Assembly (NCBI GenBank): GCA_004380135.1
Contig: QXCR01000169.1
Coordinates: forward strand, 1 to 59,432
Origin: Stemphylium vesicarium
Lineage: Eukaryota; Ascomycota; Dothideomycetes; Pleosporales; Pleosporaceae
Direction: 5' to 3'
DNA length: 59,432 bases
The position numbers and the translations under genes were made by a program. Shown in pieces: positions 23,733 through 35,156 of this stretch. How positions within the stretch are numbered: the first letter of the stretch is position 1; the number at the start of each line of letters is the position of its first letter. Below the pieces are notes generated by a model. That model ran no database searches. It was not told the DNA's origin and saw nothing but the letters and a program-made list of their open reading frames with translations.

Positions 23733-24533
23733 TTAAGCGTAGAACCAATACTGCGCACTGTACTCGACAGTGAAGCTACCCTCGATGCCTTCACAGGTCT
23801 TGGGCGCAGCGCCTCCAGCAGTGTGTATCCGGTAAACCTCGTTGTAAGCCCAGGCCTGGTCACCACCGGTGGTAGCGTTCAGCTTCAACCAAGGCACGCT
23901 CCCGAGGTCGTTGGTTCCCTTGCTGGCAGTCGCTGGGGCAGGGCTCTTAGCATCAAGCGCGCACTCAACACGGCCGTAGTTCGCATCCTTGGTCTCGAGC
24001 ATGAACAGCGGGACACCATCGGCAGTGAACTCGTGGTGGCCGGACAATCGCTGCTCGGCTTCTGCTGAGGTAGGGATGGCGTAGTTGAGAGCAAGATCAG
24101 TGACTTGGCCGAGTGTGTTGACGTTTAAGCGTGCGGCGTCGCAGGTGGCGTTGAAGAGCGAGGCGACTGCACCGACAGCCTTGGGAGCCTCGGATGCAGA
24201 AGATGAAGCGCAGGTGTAGTTTTGGGTGCCGCGGCCAATGGCGATATGGCGGAGGAAGGTGCCTTCAGCTGGGTTGGCAAGCGGTGTTGGTGCTGACGGG
24301 ATTGTTAGTACATTGTTCAAATTCAACAGGTGTGTGGAAGACATACCAGCAGGAAGCTTCACGTTCGACAAATCGCAAAGCGCATCTGTCTTCCTCAACT
24401 CCTCGTACACACCGACAGGCAGGTCCTGTCTTGGGATGAGCGACGCTATCGAATCGGCATTCTGTGTCGGGGCCGCGAAGAGAGTAGCAGGCGCCAAGGC
24501 CAAGACAAGGCTGAGAGGTGTGGTGAAGATCAT
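23733..24533 (-). CDS. Secreted DUF3455-type protein
   Basis: Exons 24533-24347 and 24292-23733 join to 248 residues. Residues 1-19 are a signal peptide (LALAPATLFAAP). The body matches the DUF3455 layout: GTFLRHIAIGRGTQNYTC, LSGHHEFTADGVPLFML, GSVPWLKLNA, YRIHTAGGAAPKTCEG and a terminal VEYSAQYWFYA. The molecular function of this family is unknown; some fungal members carry an old and doubtful malate dehydrogenase label. The 54-nt intron (GTATGT donor, TACTAAC branch point, CAG acceptor) is a multiple of three and lacks stops, so the unspliced frame is also open. The frame is open upstream to 24827, but the signal peptide fixes the start at 24533. Confidence 0.82.
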   Translation of the reverse strand: MIFTTPLSLVLALAPATLFAAPTQNADSIASLIPRQDLPVGVYEELRKTDALCDLSNVKLPAGMSSTHLLNLNNVLTIPSAPTPLANPAEGTFLRHIAIGRGTQNYTCASSSASEAPKAVGAVASLFNATCDAARLNVNTLGQVTDLALNYAIPTSAEAEQRLSGHHEFTADGVPLFMLETKDANYGRVECALDAKSPAPATASKGTNDLGSVPWLKLNATTGGDQAWAYNEVYRIHTAGGAAPKTCEGIEGSFTVEYSAQYWFYA

Positions 24534-25825
24534 TTTCGTAGAGAGGCGATGTAAGAAGGGAAGATGCTTGGTTGATGTTGTGTAATGTTCGTTGCCCAAG
24601 AAAGCCGAGATGATAGCAAAGTTATATGCTTCTGAGCCAGGAACACGAAAGTAAAAGCGACCCTGATCTGTTCTCGGAATAGAATCTGGGTAAGGGGTGG
24701 CGGCTGCGGACAAATGCTGATGATGTATGTCGTCTGTCTCGTAATAGAACTCCGGAAGCGATGAGATCCGTAGTAAGAAAAGCTGCGGCGTAGATGTGCT
24801 CGAAGCGAGATTTGAAATGTGAGACAAAAGCGTTCAAAAACGTCGATACCGGAAAAAGCGGTGAACAGATAGTCAAAGGAAAGAGAACCCCCAAAGGAAA
24901 CGAAATAAAACAGTCGGAAAAGGTTTCGTGGGGAAAAGACGTCAGACGGTGGGTGAGGAACTGGAGGAGGCGTGTGTGGAAACAACAGACAGATCCATCC
25001 CATCTTCCTATATACACCAAACCCACTCTTACACAACGCACATGCGACACGACAAGTCCTGTCCCTCAGCGCGTAGTCCCCGCCCACACAGAACCTTTGC
25101 AACCCAGTAGTCTACATCCAAACGCACATCTCCCGTTACCGCCCTGTCCCACTCGCCCAACCAGACCCGCATGCGCCCGCTAGAGCTAAGACGAGAAAAT
25201 GACCCCAAATATAGCTGGCAGGGGTACGATTGGCTGACATGGCTCGGGAACAGAACGCGCAGGGGGCTGGGGTCTCCAGGGCCTGTTGTGGTTCGCTAAT
25301 CTGCCGAGCCGCCAGAGAATGATGGGGTTGGGTGGTTCGGCTGGTTATGCTGGCCTGGTGGTTTGCGAGTTTTCTGGTGTTAAACGCCCAAGGGACGGAA
25401 TTGTGTGGCTAATTTTGGTTATTCTGCTGGGGACGGGGGGCGTACTAGTAAGCGAACGTGAGGTTAAGTGGATTAAGGTGCTGATGAGAGGAGTTGATGT
25501 CGCCATCTTCGGGGCCTGCGTTGCTGCTGATGGTCTGTGAGAGAGAATAGATTGTAGATGATGCTGACGCAGGAAGCATGACAGACAGATAGACTGACTG
25601 AACGCCCGCCTGCGCCTTTCAAAATAAGCCGCACGCCACAGTCCTGCCTACTACATCTTTAACAAGACAATCTTTCTCCCAATTCTGAATCCCTACCTAC
25701 ATTTCAGGAATAGTAACACACCGCAACCTACAGTCACATGCACGCGAGCATCACGGCAACGAAGAATGGAATCACGGGGGTGGAGAACCACGCAGAGCCA
25801 GAGACCCATCACAACCGCCCTTCTC

Positions 25826-25830
<5 letters not shown>

Positions 25831-25864
<34 letters not shown>

Positions 25865-25870
25865 GCGCGC
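25831..25870 (+). repeat. (AC)16(GC)4 alternating purine-pyrimidine tract
   Basis: Forty bases of strictly alternating pattern, AC repeats passing directly into GC repeats. This is the classic composition for Z-DNA; formation in vivo is inference. Confidence 0.95.
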
Positions 25871-26144
25871 AGTCCTTCCATTTCTTCCGCGTATCTTCTT
25901 CACCTACGCCATCATTGCGCCAGCAGCAAACACGAGACAAGACAAGACGGCTACCCACCACCCGCAGAGCCGCCCGTACTACCACGGCATCGTTAACCCG
26001 CCAACGCCATCGCGCATCTAGCACAGCACCCGCTCACGAATTGAAGGCGACCGAGGGAATACACCACCAGAACCTGGGTCGTCCCGCCTATCAACCCACC
26101 AACCGCTTGTAGAAGGTACTTGTAGGATTCTAGAAAAAGATACC

Positions 26145-26492
26145 ATACCTAGGTATATTATCTTAATATAGAGAGAGGGCGAACGAGGGCGAACGAGCGG
26201 GAAAGTGGGAAATGACAGCTAATACTACCCACTTGGGGTGCGCCATCCCATCTACTCATCAGCGGCCAGCCAATCAGCACAACATACTCAGTCTGGGCGC
26301 TTCTGTACCTAGGCGCCCGCAAAACCGGTCTGTGGATTTCTCTTCTTCTTGGTCTTCGTCTTTTCTTGGCTCTGATGTACATACCCGCTGGCCCAACGGC
26401 TAGCCTGACCCCAACCCCGGTTTTAGTCCTAGTCTTTTGTTTTGTGTGGAAGGCAAGAGAGACAGGTACCCAGCTACCTAGCTACCTAGGTA
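26145..26492. repeat. Cluster of TACCTAGG palindromic motifs
   Basis: A 12-bp palindrome ATACCTAGGTAT at 26145-26156, a half copy GTACCTAGG at about 26305, and TACCTAGGTA at 26483-26492 preceded by tandem GCTACCTA units. The meaning is unknown. Confidence 0.7.
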
Positions 26493-27367
26493 TGTCGTGC
26501 AGGAGATACAAAACTTGTTTGATGTTCTTGTTTTTGGTCCACTATCCCAATCAGGGCTATGGAATCATGCCATTTGTGCATGTGGGCATGGGATGGACAT
26601 TGTCCATTGGCGTACGCTGTGTTTTGAGGCGTACTTGACGGGTGGCAGATGGTACACACCTGGACAACCGTGGCGCGTCGCCGATGTAAAGAGATTCAAG
26701 GGCATTGCTCCATACTACACATGGCCATGGAATCGTTCCGTTTCGCGCGTACTGGAGGTGTTTCGCGATTCCTTGTTTTGGCGTTCCTTGGACGAGTACA
26801 CATATTTTGTGTCGCGTCTACTTTGAAGGAAACGCTCATGTTGCGTGTGAAGGATGGTGTGGCCACATTCTATTCGCTCTATGTGTTCAGCGCCTCTGGG
26901 AATCAAAGGTACAGCCGCCGGGTAGACGAGGTACCGATGCGCTATTCTATCCTACACCACATTGCAATGCGAGGACAAGGGACGGGTACAACGGCAGGAA
27001 GACAGCTTTGACATGTGGTAGCGCTGCGTTTGACACGCTGTGGCGCTCACCCAGTCAATACTAGGAACCCTTCGTACTGTATTGACTTGTGTGCCTTGTC
27101 CTTGTGACACTCCTTTCTCCTCATATTTTCCTGACACATTGGCTAAGAAGATTAAGCCGGTGGCTACGTACCACAGTCACACTTTACAGATCAAACAGCA
27201 AACAGCCAGAACAGATATCCGATTGAAAGTACCCGGCGCGTACCCATGTATGGACAGGACCAAATTACGCTCCACCCCGTTGTCGGGGAATAGCAAAACC
27301 CACATGCTCAAGAGCTAGAATGATAATAGTACATTTTAATACGCAAAGACCCCTGTCTTCAACCTGA

Positions 27368-29758
27368 TTACGACGTTCCCTCATCATCTTTATGCCAGAT
27401 TGCCGCATCTTCGACCCCGGGGACAGGCCCTCCAGGTACACTTGGGCCAGTGGCAACCATCGCCGCCGCACCAGCACCGCTCGCTTCGTAACTGAACAGG
27501 AAATAGAATGCCATGAAATGCAACGCGAGTAGATAGCCAGCAAAGATGTTTCTACTCGTGCGCGTCTGGAGCACGAACTTGGTGACGCGTAGTATCATGC
27601 GCTCTAGGATGTGCATGCGTTTCATTGCTCTTGCGCTTTCGCGGCCCCGAAAGGCGGCAAAGGGGCTGAGGTTGGATTCGTATGCTGAGCGGTACTTTGT
27701 ATCGACCGCTGAACCGCTGCTGTCACCCATGTTAATGGCAGAGGGGTTCGGGTTTGCGGCGAAACTCGATGTGCTGGATGCTGTGCCTCGGTTGACTGCG
27801 TTGTAGCTACTCACATACCTGGTCTTCTCGTAGAGGTCCAGGTTGTCTTTTTGCAAAGCGCCAATCTCGCTACGCAGAGAGGAGATTGTCTGGTAGGACT
27901 TCTGGAGTTCGGCTTCAAGTTCAGAGTTGCGTTTCTTGAAGCGATCTCTCTGAGCGGTCACCATGGGCAGGATGCCAGAGCCTCCTGCTGGTTCACTACC
28001 GCCTCCTCCTGCACGGAGAGAGGCAAGTGTGGGGGCTTGCGACGAGTTGTCGAAGCCTGAGATGATCGAGGATGTGGGCGATGAACGACCTCTTCGACCG
28101 CCAAAGGAGGATTGTGGGAACCGCGATACGTAGGTACCAGCGATTGACATGCCTGAAGGGTCAAAAGCGTTTGTAGCTTCTTGTTGGACCTTTTCGAGAT
28201 CGGCCTCTAGGGTTTCGTTCAGTTGGCGAGACTTTTCCAAGTCCATGTTTGTATTTGAAAGCTCCTCCTGAAGCGCTTCCAACCTGCTCTGAAGGTCTTG
28301 ATGCGACACGCGCATGACTGTGAGCTCATTGCTGAGCTTCTTGTTGCGAGCCAGCAGAAGTTGCTCTAGTGTTTCTCCTTTGCCCTTGCCGGATCCACCA
28401 TTTTGTGAGAGCGCAATCTCGGTGGCTTCGTCGTCATCGTCGCCTGTTGCGAACTCGATTGACTAATTCATGTCAGTGTACATCCCGAGTGAGTTTCTTT
28501 TGACGCCGTACCTTGAGGACTTCAAGCTCCTGCTTCACATTCTCATAATCGCCCCACTTCTGAACCTTCTCGCGGAGCGCTTCTTTTTCACTCTTCAAAG
28601 ACTTGATCTCTCGTTCCAAGCTTCGCGTCTCTGTCTCCAGGCGCGTTCTGTCCGAGTCTTTTTCAAAACGCGCATTCTCAAGCTTCCGCAGTAAAGACGA
28701 GTTCTCAGAGCGCAAGCGCAGGAAAGCGGGATCATCTTCGACTGCGACTTGTTGCGCGGGTGCAGATGCAGACTGAGCCAGTTCCAGGCGCAATTGTTCA
28801 TTCCGCGCTGTCACCTCTGCTAGGCGATGACTCGTTCTCTCAAGCTCGGAGCTGACGATTTCAAGCTCTGCAGCTGTGGCACCTCGACCCCCTTCTTCTT
28901 CCGCAGTCTCGCCCTGGCCGAGTCGTTGTGAGACTTCGTAGCTCGCCTTGAGCTCTTTCAGCAGACGGTCTTGGTTCTCGACCTTCTCTTCCAGAGCCTT
29001 CTCCTTGGACTCCCAGTTGTCTTGCTTCTCGTTCAGTACAGCCGACCATGATGTCTCAACCTCCTTGATCTTGCTGTCACGGCTATCCTCCAGAGACTTG
29101 CGTGCGGTTCGCTCCTCTTCCAACTTCTTGTCCGATTCATCTAGCTGTGTTGTGAGGCTGGTTACAGTTTTCTGTAAGCGCTCGTTTTCGGACGTGAGTT
29201 TTGGCACGAACTCTTCGGAGGTTACGAGGGAGTCAACGGAGGCTTCGAGCAGAGGATACGGATCGGGTGCTTCGGAAAGTGGAGAGTAGACTTGGAAGAA
29301 GGCGGCCTGAACGGTCTTGGACTGGTTCGATATGAGATCAATGAAGTTCTGATATGCTATCAACCTGGCTTAGCAAAGTTTAGTTGAGTGCGCCATGGTG
29401 TTGTGCTTACACTTTAGCAGCCCTTTGATGTCGTTGAGTTTGCTTGCATCGTCCAGTTTCCTAAAGTCCTTTGTCTTTTGCGCAAGGTCTTTCCGTTGCG
29501 TAAGTGTGTCTCTTTGGTGCGTGACGATATCCGAGGCTACAGTGTCGAGCTGTGGAATGAGCGTGGTGAGATCGATGTCTGGCGCGTTCTTAGTCTGTAT
29601 CTATCAAGTTCATGTAGGGCAGACCTACTTCTCCACGCGCCGATAGCCTTCTGGAACTTGTTGCCTTCTTCCTGGGCTTCCTCGGCCCCGGGCGCCTGCT
29701 CGTCGGCGTTGGGTGGTGTCCCGACCCTCTCATCGTCCATGTCAATGCCGCCCTCCAT
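27368..29758 (-). CDS. COY1: Golgi CASP/Coy1 coiled-coil membrane protein
   Basis: Exons 29758-29629, 29578-29411, 29356-28512 and 28462-27368 join to 745 residues. The N-terminal CASP domain is clear: AWRNIDLTTLIPQLD, RKDLAQKTKDFRKLDD, KLNDIKGLLKSYQNFIDLI and SPLSEAPDPYPLLEASVDS. A long coiled coil covers roughly residues 150-560. The C-terminal CASP part has MVTAQRDRFKKRNSELE and LYEKTRYVSSYN, then basic residues and one transmembrane helix (residues near 680-700), so it is tail-anchored. Known role: golgin-like protein acting in intra-Golgi retrograde transport. The gene is divergent from the Vps3-like gene, 263 bp apart. The acceptor of exon 2 (GCGCCAG) was chosen because nearby AG sites break the frame. 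Confidence 0.9.
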
Positions 29759-30021
29759 TGCTGCGCTTTACCAAGTCCTGATCTGGCCTACTCGATATTG
29801 CCTTTACGGCGCGTTGAGAAACATGGGAGTGGAGTTGGTTACGTATGCTGCCAGCTCCAGCTAAAGCGCGGAAGAAGCGGCGTTAGGCGACCCTAATTGG
29901 TGGGCTGCGGCGTGATAGCTCACCAGGCACCACCACCATGGCATGGCCCATACAACCACCATGCGCGCCTCCTACACATCGCGGTCATAGCCAGTCATGG
30001 CGCGTGTGATGCTCCAACACC

Positions 30022-33000
30022 ATGGCAGAAGCATCTTTTCAGTCGCAATCGGCCTTGCGACCTTCCCCGCAACACGGCCCCTACATCCTCCGCAAGCTTG
30101 TTGCGAACCTGCCTCTCTCCGCTGACGGGCCCTCTGATAATGTCCGCATAACCTGCGTAGAAGTATGGAGTGAGTACTTCTCGTCCCGTCCACGTAGCCT
30201 TCATCTTGGGTGCTGACCTCTATAGATGGCAACCTCTATGTGGGCACCTCCGCCGCCGAGATCCTCCACTTTGTCCTACTGCCACACGAGTCCGACGACC
30301 CTTCTGAAGAACCCACGGCCATCATCGCCTCCAGACTAGAGCCCCCACACAATGACACCAACGGTCCCGGTGTGCAGCAGATCCTATTACTTCCCAACAT
30401 CAGCAAGGCATGTGTGCTCTGCAACAACACCCTATCGCTATACTCGCTTCCTGAGCTGAGTCCAGACTCGACCTTCAAGCCTATAGGATGTCTTTGGGTC
30501 GGAGGTGTGGACTTGAATGAACCTATTGATGCGCCACCCGAGGACGGTGTTGTGGTCATCATCGGGCTGAAAAAGCGACTGCGACTGGTGCAGATCTCTG
30601 AGAACTCTCCCCCCAAAGCCATCAAAGCAATCGAATATGGAGGCTGCTTGGTTTCCGTACGCAGAGACACCTTCTCATGCGCTGCCGACGCGCACTCCTA
30701 TGCGCTTTTGGATGTGGTGCATCAGCAGAAGATTGGCCTCTTCCCTATATCGTCTTTGGACCCAGACGCTGGCGATGTCGGTGGAGCAGCTGAGCATCTG
30801 GCAACCGTACCCAATGCGCCCTCCAGAAGTGTTTCCTCGGCCAGCCCACACCCACGTCCCGATGAGCAGCGCGGTCACTCTCGAAGCACAAGTCTGAATG
30901 TTCTAGGCTTGGGTGCTCCCTCGTCTCGCACTGCCAGTCCGCGTCCTCCGGCTCAACGGTATGGCTTCGATGTGCCCGAGTCGTTGTCTCGCGACATGTC
31001 TCCGGCCCCATCACGATCTCCAGGCCGAGCGCCTATGCCAGGGGATGGGCCAGAAGGACCATCCGGGCACTCTCGTGGCGGCGCAACTTCGCCTGACAAG
31101 CCGTTGCCCCCGCCTCCTTCGGAAGATGACAAACCTCAGGAAGACGAGCCATCACTGCCACAGCCGCCGCCCTTTATCCCGCTAAGACCCCATGTCGCTT
31201 CACCAAACCCAAACGAGTTCCTGCTCACAGTAGGTACCACACCCTCTGATCAAGGCGTCGGTATGTTCGTAAATCTCGATGGCGACATGTGCCGAGGAAG
31301 CATCCAGTTCAGCAGTTATCCCGACGCAATTGCTGTGGACGGCTCTGGCATAGATCTATCAGCATCCATGAGCACGAATATGAACGCCGAGGAGGGTTAT
31401 GTTTTAGCTGCCGTCCATCGAGAACACGAAGGTAGCCTAACGTATGGTGTGGAGATTCAGCGATGGGATGTAGATCCAAGTGCTGCTGAGGTTGACAAAC
31501 ATTGGCTTGACTTTAGCCCATTGGGTCTTCCAGTACACAGCAGAGGTTCGCACATTTCAGCCCCAATCGGTATGCGCACCGTAGTACAGCCTTACGATCT
31601 AGTCATCCCAGAAGTAGGCACGAAACTCACCGTGCAGCCATTGCGACTCGGATCATTCGAGAGGCCCGAGGAAGAAAACCTACAGATACAGAAAGCTCAA
31701 GGAAAGGCAGACCGTGAGTTCGTTGAGCGGCTGTCCAAGCTGCAGTCACAGACTGTCGTTTGGGCCGGTGACCAGATCTGGTGGACCGTACGCAATCCAC
31801 TGGTGACTCGTTTAGATTCCCGGATTGAGGAGGCCCAATACGCTCTGCAGGGGGACAAGACACGCATACAGCCAAATCGGGGACTGTTAGAGACCATCCT
31901 TGGTGATATCCGTGGGCAAGAACCGCGCAATGAATCTGAGTATCTCAGTCTCATTTACATCCGCCAAAAAGCCTCTCTCATGCTCTTCATGGACGTAATC
32001 TTACGTACGAAAACGAACATCATCATATTCGAGAACGAAAAGCGTATCACCGAGCAAGCGCTCATTGAGGGTGAGATGGATCCACGGGTCGTCTTAAGCC
32101 TACTGCCAATTCTCAACAAGGAAGTAGTCCAAGGGTCTGACGGTATCCAAATATACGGCGGAATTACAACACTTGTCGAACAATTTCTACGCCAGATCGA
32201 TTTCTCAGCCATGTCAACTAATGTCAATGGGCCCTTTGGAGACAACCTACTCCATTTCGTAAAGCGCTATCTTCAGTTCTGGAAGAGACGAAAAGGAATG
32301 GCAAGTGTAACGAATGACCCTTCTGTCTTCAAGACTGTTGACGCGGCACTGCTCCATATCCTTCTACTCTTGGATCAAGGAACTTCCACAGGTTCTTCAA
32401 GCCCAGGAACTCACAGAGCTGAACTCTATGAGCTCGTCGATCGAGAAGTTGAATGCTTCGACAGAGCTGTCGAGTTACTGGAGCACTTCAAGCGTCTGTT
32501 TGTATTGAGCCGATTGTATCAAGGCAACTGCAAAGCCTCTATCAAGGCATCGAAAGTGCTCGCGACCTGGAAACGGATTGTGGAGGGCGAAGAAGACAAG
32601 GGCGGAGAGCTTGTGGACGGCGAGCTCAAGGTGCGAGAATATCTGGGTAAGATTCGAGACCAAGCCCTTGTGGAAGAGTACGGTGCGTGGCTTGCAAACC
32701 GAAACCCTAGGCTCGGCGTCCAGGTATTCGCGGATGATCAAAGTCGGGTCAAATTCGAGCCCACACGAGCTGTTGCTTTGCTGAGGGAAAAGGCGCCTGG
32801 TGCTGTAAAAGAGTACCTGGAGTATCTTGTCTTTGGCAGTAAGAAGGTATGTTTGATCTACGGATTGCCATCATGGCCACTAACACTACTGGCAGCATCC
32901 GCAATACGTGAACGAACTGATTGCCTTTTATCTTGACACAGTCATCACCGAGCTAGAGAGTAATCCTGAGTCGCGCGCTACCTTGTCGCAAAGCTACGAG

Positions 33001-33681
33001 ACGTATCGGATCCTAGAGCCACCGAAACCCACGTACTATTCATTCATTAGCGACAATGCTCTCGGTGTTGAATGGTGGCATGCTAGGCTCCGCTTGCTTC
33101 AGCTGCTTGGCGAGACATCGTCCTATGAAGTGCACACAGTATTGGCACGTCTGCAACCATACGAGCAAGAGCTTGTCTCCGAGATGATCATCCTCAATGG
33201 CCGGCAAGAAAGACACGAGGAAGCGTTGAAGCTGCTCACACACGGCTTGGGCGATTACAACACCGCGATAAACTACTGTCTCTATGGCTACGCCTCTATT
33301 CACCGCCCTGTGACCACAGGCGCCCCACCCGTCTCGCACAATCAAATACCCGTCCGTACCGAGCAATCTCGCATGATCGGAGTTCTCTTGCGAGAGTTCT
33401 TAAGGATCGAAGACCTTTCCCAGCGTGTTGAGCGTACAAGTGAGCTTCTTGAGCGCTTCGGAGGCTGGCTTGATGTTGCCGATGTATTGGCCATCGTGCC
33501 CGACGACTGGTCCGTCGGCGCATTTTCCGGGTTCTTGATCCAGGCGTTACGTAAACTGGTTAGAGATAAAGCCGAGAGCGATATCTTGAGGGCACTGAGC
33601 GATGCTCAGAATAGCCAAATGAGTAGTGAACTGGTAGAAAAACGAGAAGAACTGGGCGCTACATTTGAGAGGGTTGCATAG
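30022..33681 (+). CDS. VPS3: Vps3-like CORVET tethering subunit (CNH and Vps39 domains)
   Basis: Exons 30022-30169, 30226-32846 and 32896-33681 join to 1,184 residues. The N-terminus has a citron-homology (CNH) beta-propeller beginning VRITCVEVWNGNLYVGTSAAEILHF. The propeller is interrupted by an S/P-rich disordered insert of about 130 residues (near 230-360). The middle and C-terminal parts are helical repeats: a Vps39-type domain 1, and a domain 2 with EEALKLLTHGLGDYNTAINYC. Known role of such proteins: Rab5/Rab7-linked tethers (CORVET Vps3, HOPS Vps39) in endosome-vacuole fusion. The N-terminal pattern favours Vps3/TGFBRAP1 over Vam6/Vps39, but I cannot run the comparison. Both introns are about 50 nt (GTGAGT, GTATGT). 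Confidence 0.78.
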
Positions 33682-34001
33682 AGTGGCATGTTATATACAT
33701 GGTAACGGCGCAAGGTAAATGGGAGTATACATCGCGAATCTGAGTGACAAAATAATTCTAAACCGTAGTAATTGAATACAAAACATGAAACAAAACGTGG
33801 CTGGTGTTCTGTGTCGGAGTTTAGCAGGCTAAACGTGCTGAGCTTGCACTTGCTCTATGCCGGTCTTGGCGTTTGCGTACCCGAAGGCACGAGCAACACC
33901 AGAGTGTAAGCACTGACGTTTCGAACGCCACTTCTAGATCTGGAACGAGCTTGCATCAACCCGATACCAGCCTGTTAGATTCCCGAGCATTCGACAGCAA
34001 A
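33682..34001. other. Short intergenic spacer, VPS3 terminator to prefoldin promoter
   Basis: 320 bp between two co-directional genes. Nothing beyond AT-rich 3'-flank sequence is recognised. Confidence 0.4.
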
Positions 34002-34598
34002 ATGCAGCGCCGTATGGTGAGTAGCTGGAATTTTCACGCCGTGTTCGGCGAATTGACGCTAACAAGGCGGCAGCTCACCAAAGACGAAGAGGCCTCTGCG
34101 CAAAATGAGGACCTAGAGGTGCGCCGCGAAGACCAAGAGAAGATCAACAAGTTCAGTTCTCTGCACCAGAAGGAGGAGAACTTGGAAGAAGAACTGAGGG
34201 CAAAGATTGTATGTCCCAATTGCTACTTCTGACAGGTGTCTAGTCTAACGGGCGTGCGCAGAAGGAGAAGGAAGACCTTGAGGAAATCTCAGGTGAACTA
34301 GAACTCGTGGATGAGGAAGAGAAAGTACCGTGAGTAATCAAAATGATTTGCTTCATTGTTTCCTCATCGGAGACGGGCAAAATACATACTAATTCATGCG
34401 TACAGATACAAAGTCGGCGACTGCTTTGTCTCATTACCACAACCACAAGTTCTTGAACTTCTAGGATCGTCTACAGAGACCATCGACGGCGAAGTCGAGG
34501 CACTAAAGTCAAAGCTTGAAGGAATTCAAGAAGAGATGGGAGAGCTGAAGAAGGCGTTGTATGGACGCTTTGGTCGCAGCATCAACCTCGAGACGTAG
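34002..34598 (+). CDS. GIM3: Prefoldin subunit 4
   Basis: Four exons: 34002-34016 (15 nt), 34074-34208, 34262-34329 and 34406-34598, giving 136 residues. The order MQRRMLTKDEEASAQNEDLEVRREDQEKINKF, then KVGDCFVSLPQPQVLELL, then a C-terminal helix ending GRFGRSINLET is the beta-class prefoldin 4 pattern: two coiled-coil helices joined by a beta hairpin. Length is normal for the family. Known role: hexameric cytosolic chaperone that passes unfolded actin and tubulin to the CCT chaperonin. The first exon encodes only five residues; its GTGAGT donor and the GCAG acceptor at 34073 give the conserved LTKDE junction. Confidence 0.92.
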
Positions 34599-34822
34599 AA
34601 CGCTCACGGCCCGTGGCTCTTGGTATCTGCGCTTCCCGACGGCGATTTGTGCAGCAGCAATAAAAAACAATACAATCCCTATCGCACTCCGACCTCCACA
34701 CCGACTTCGGAATCGGCGTTCGCATTGTGTGCTATCGGACTGGATTTCTGCTGCACACGCATACATACGTGACTCATTCTAGGCCGAATCGAGAGAAATT
34801 TCCCAAATTTTCCCTGGAAACC

Positions 34823-34848
34823 GCGCATCGGTGGGTTCACCGATGCGC
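34823..34848. promoter_or_regulatory. Perfect 11-bp inverted repeat with 4-nt loop
   Basis: GCGCATCGGTG, loop GGTT, CACCGATGCGC: all 11 pairs match. It is 225 bp downstream of the prefoldin stop and 309 bp upstream of the MFS start. It could be a dimer-binding site or an RNA hairpin; function unknown. Confidence 0.6.
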
Positions 34849-34918
34849 TACGCGCCCTACGAAGCATTGATTCCCATGGGGCAGCTAAACGGCGCCCGTC
34901 ATGCATTCGTAGGTTAAG

Positions 34919-35031
34919 CCCCGCCTACTCTAAAATGGGGAACGCTGTGATCCGCCACCAATTCGCGCAGCCACTATAAGTTCCAGGGACCGCATCTAAC
35001 ACCACGGGTGTCTAACGCAAAGTAGGCGGGG
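34919..35031. promoter_or_regulatory. GC-box inverted repeat upstream of the MFS gene
   Basis: CCCCGCCTACT at 34919-34929 and its exact reverse complement AGTAGGCGGGG at 35021-35031, 91 bp apart. Both arms contain GCGGGG in opposite orientations, which matches the carbon-catabolite repressor CreA consensus SYGGRG. Regulation by CreA or another C2H2 factor is inference. Confidence 0.45.
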
Positions 35032-35156
35032 TCGAGCAAACCCACTTCCAAATTCATCTTGCCCATCTTTATAGTCCTCTCTTGTGCAGGTCTCTGTGTT
35101 CGAGTTGTCGAGTCTCAGTCGCTGACATAGCAGATGCGTCATTCGGTTACACGAAG

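Larger units (their letters stand above)
24534..27367. other. 2.8-kb intergenic region with simple repeats
   Basis: No convincing gene. It holds the promoter of the DUF3455 gene, an (AC)16(GC)4 tract at 25831-25870, a tandem 10-bp GAGGGCGAAC doublet at 26175-26194, and several TACCTAGG palindromes between 26145 and 26492. Frames of up to 120 codons on the + strand around 26500-27060 overlap in all three frames and lack a signature. Confidence 0.45.
34599..35156. other. Promoter region of the MFS transporter gene with inverted repeats
   Basis: This 558-bp spacer holds a perfect hairpin (34823-34848) and a widely spaced GC-box inverted repeat (34919-34929 with 35021-35031), both listed separately. 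No gene is seen. Confidence 0.5.
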
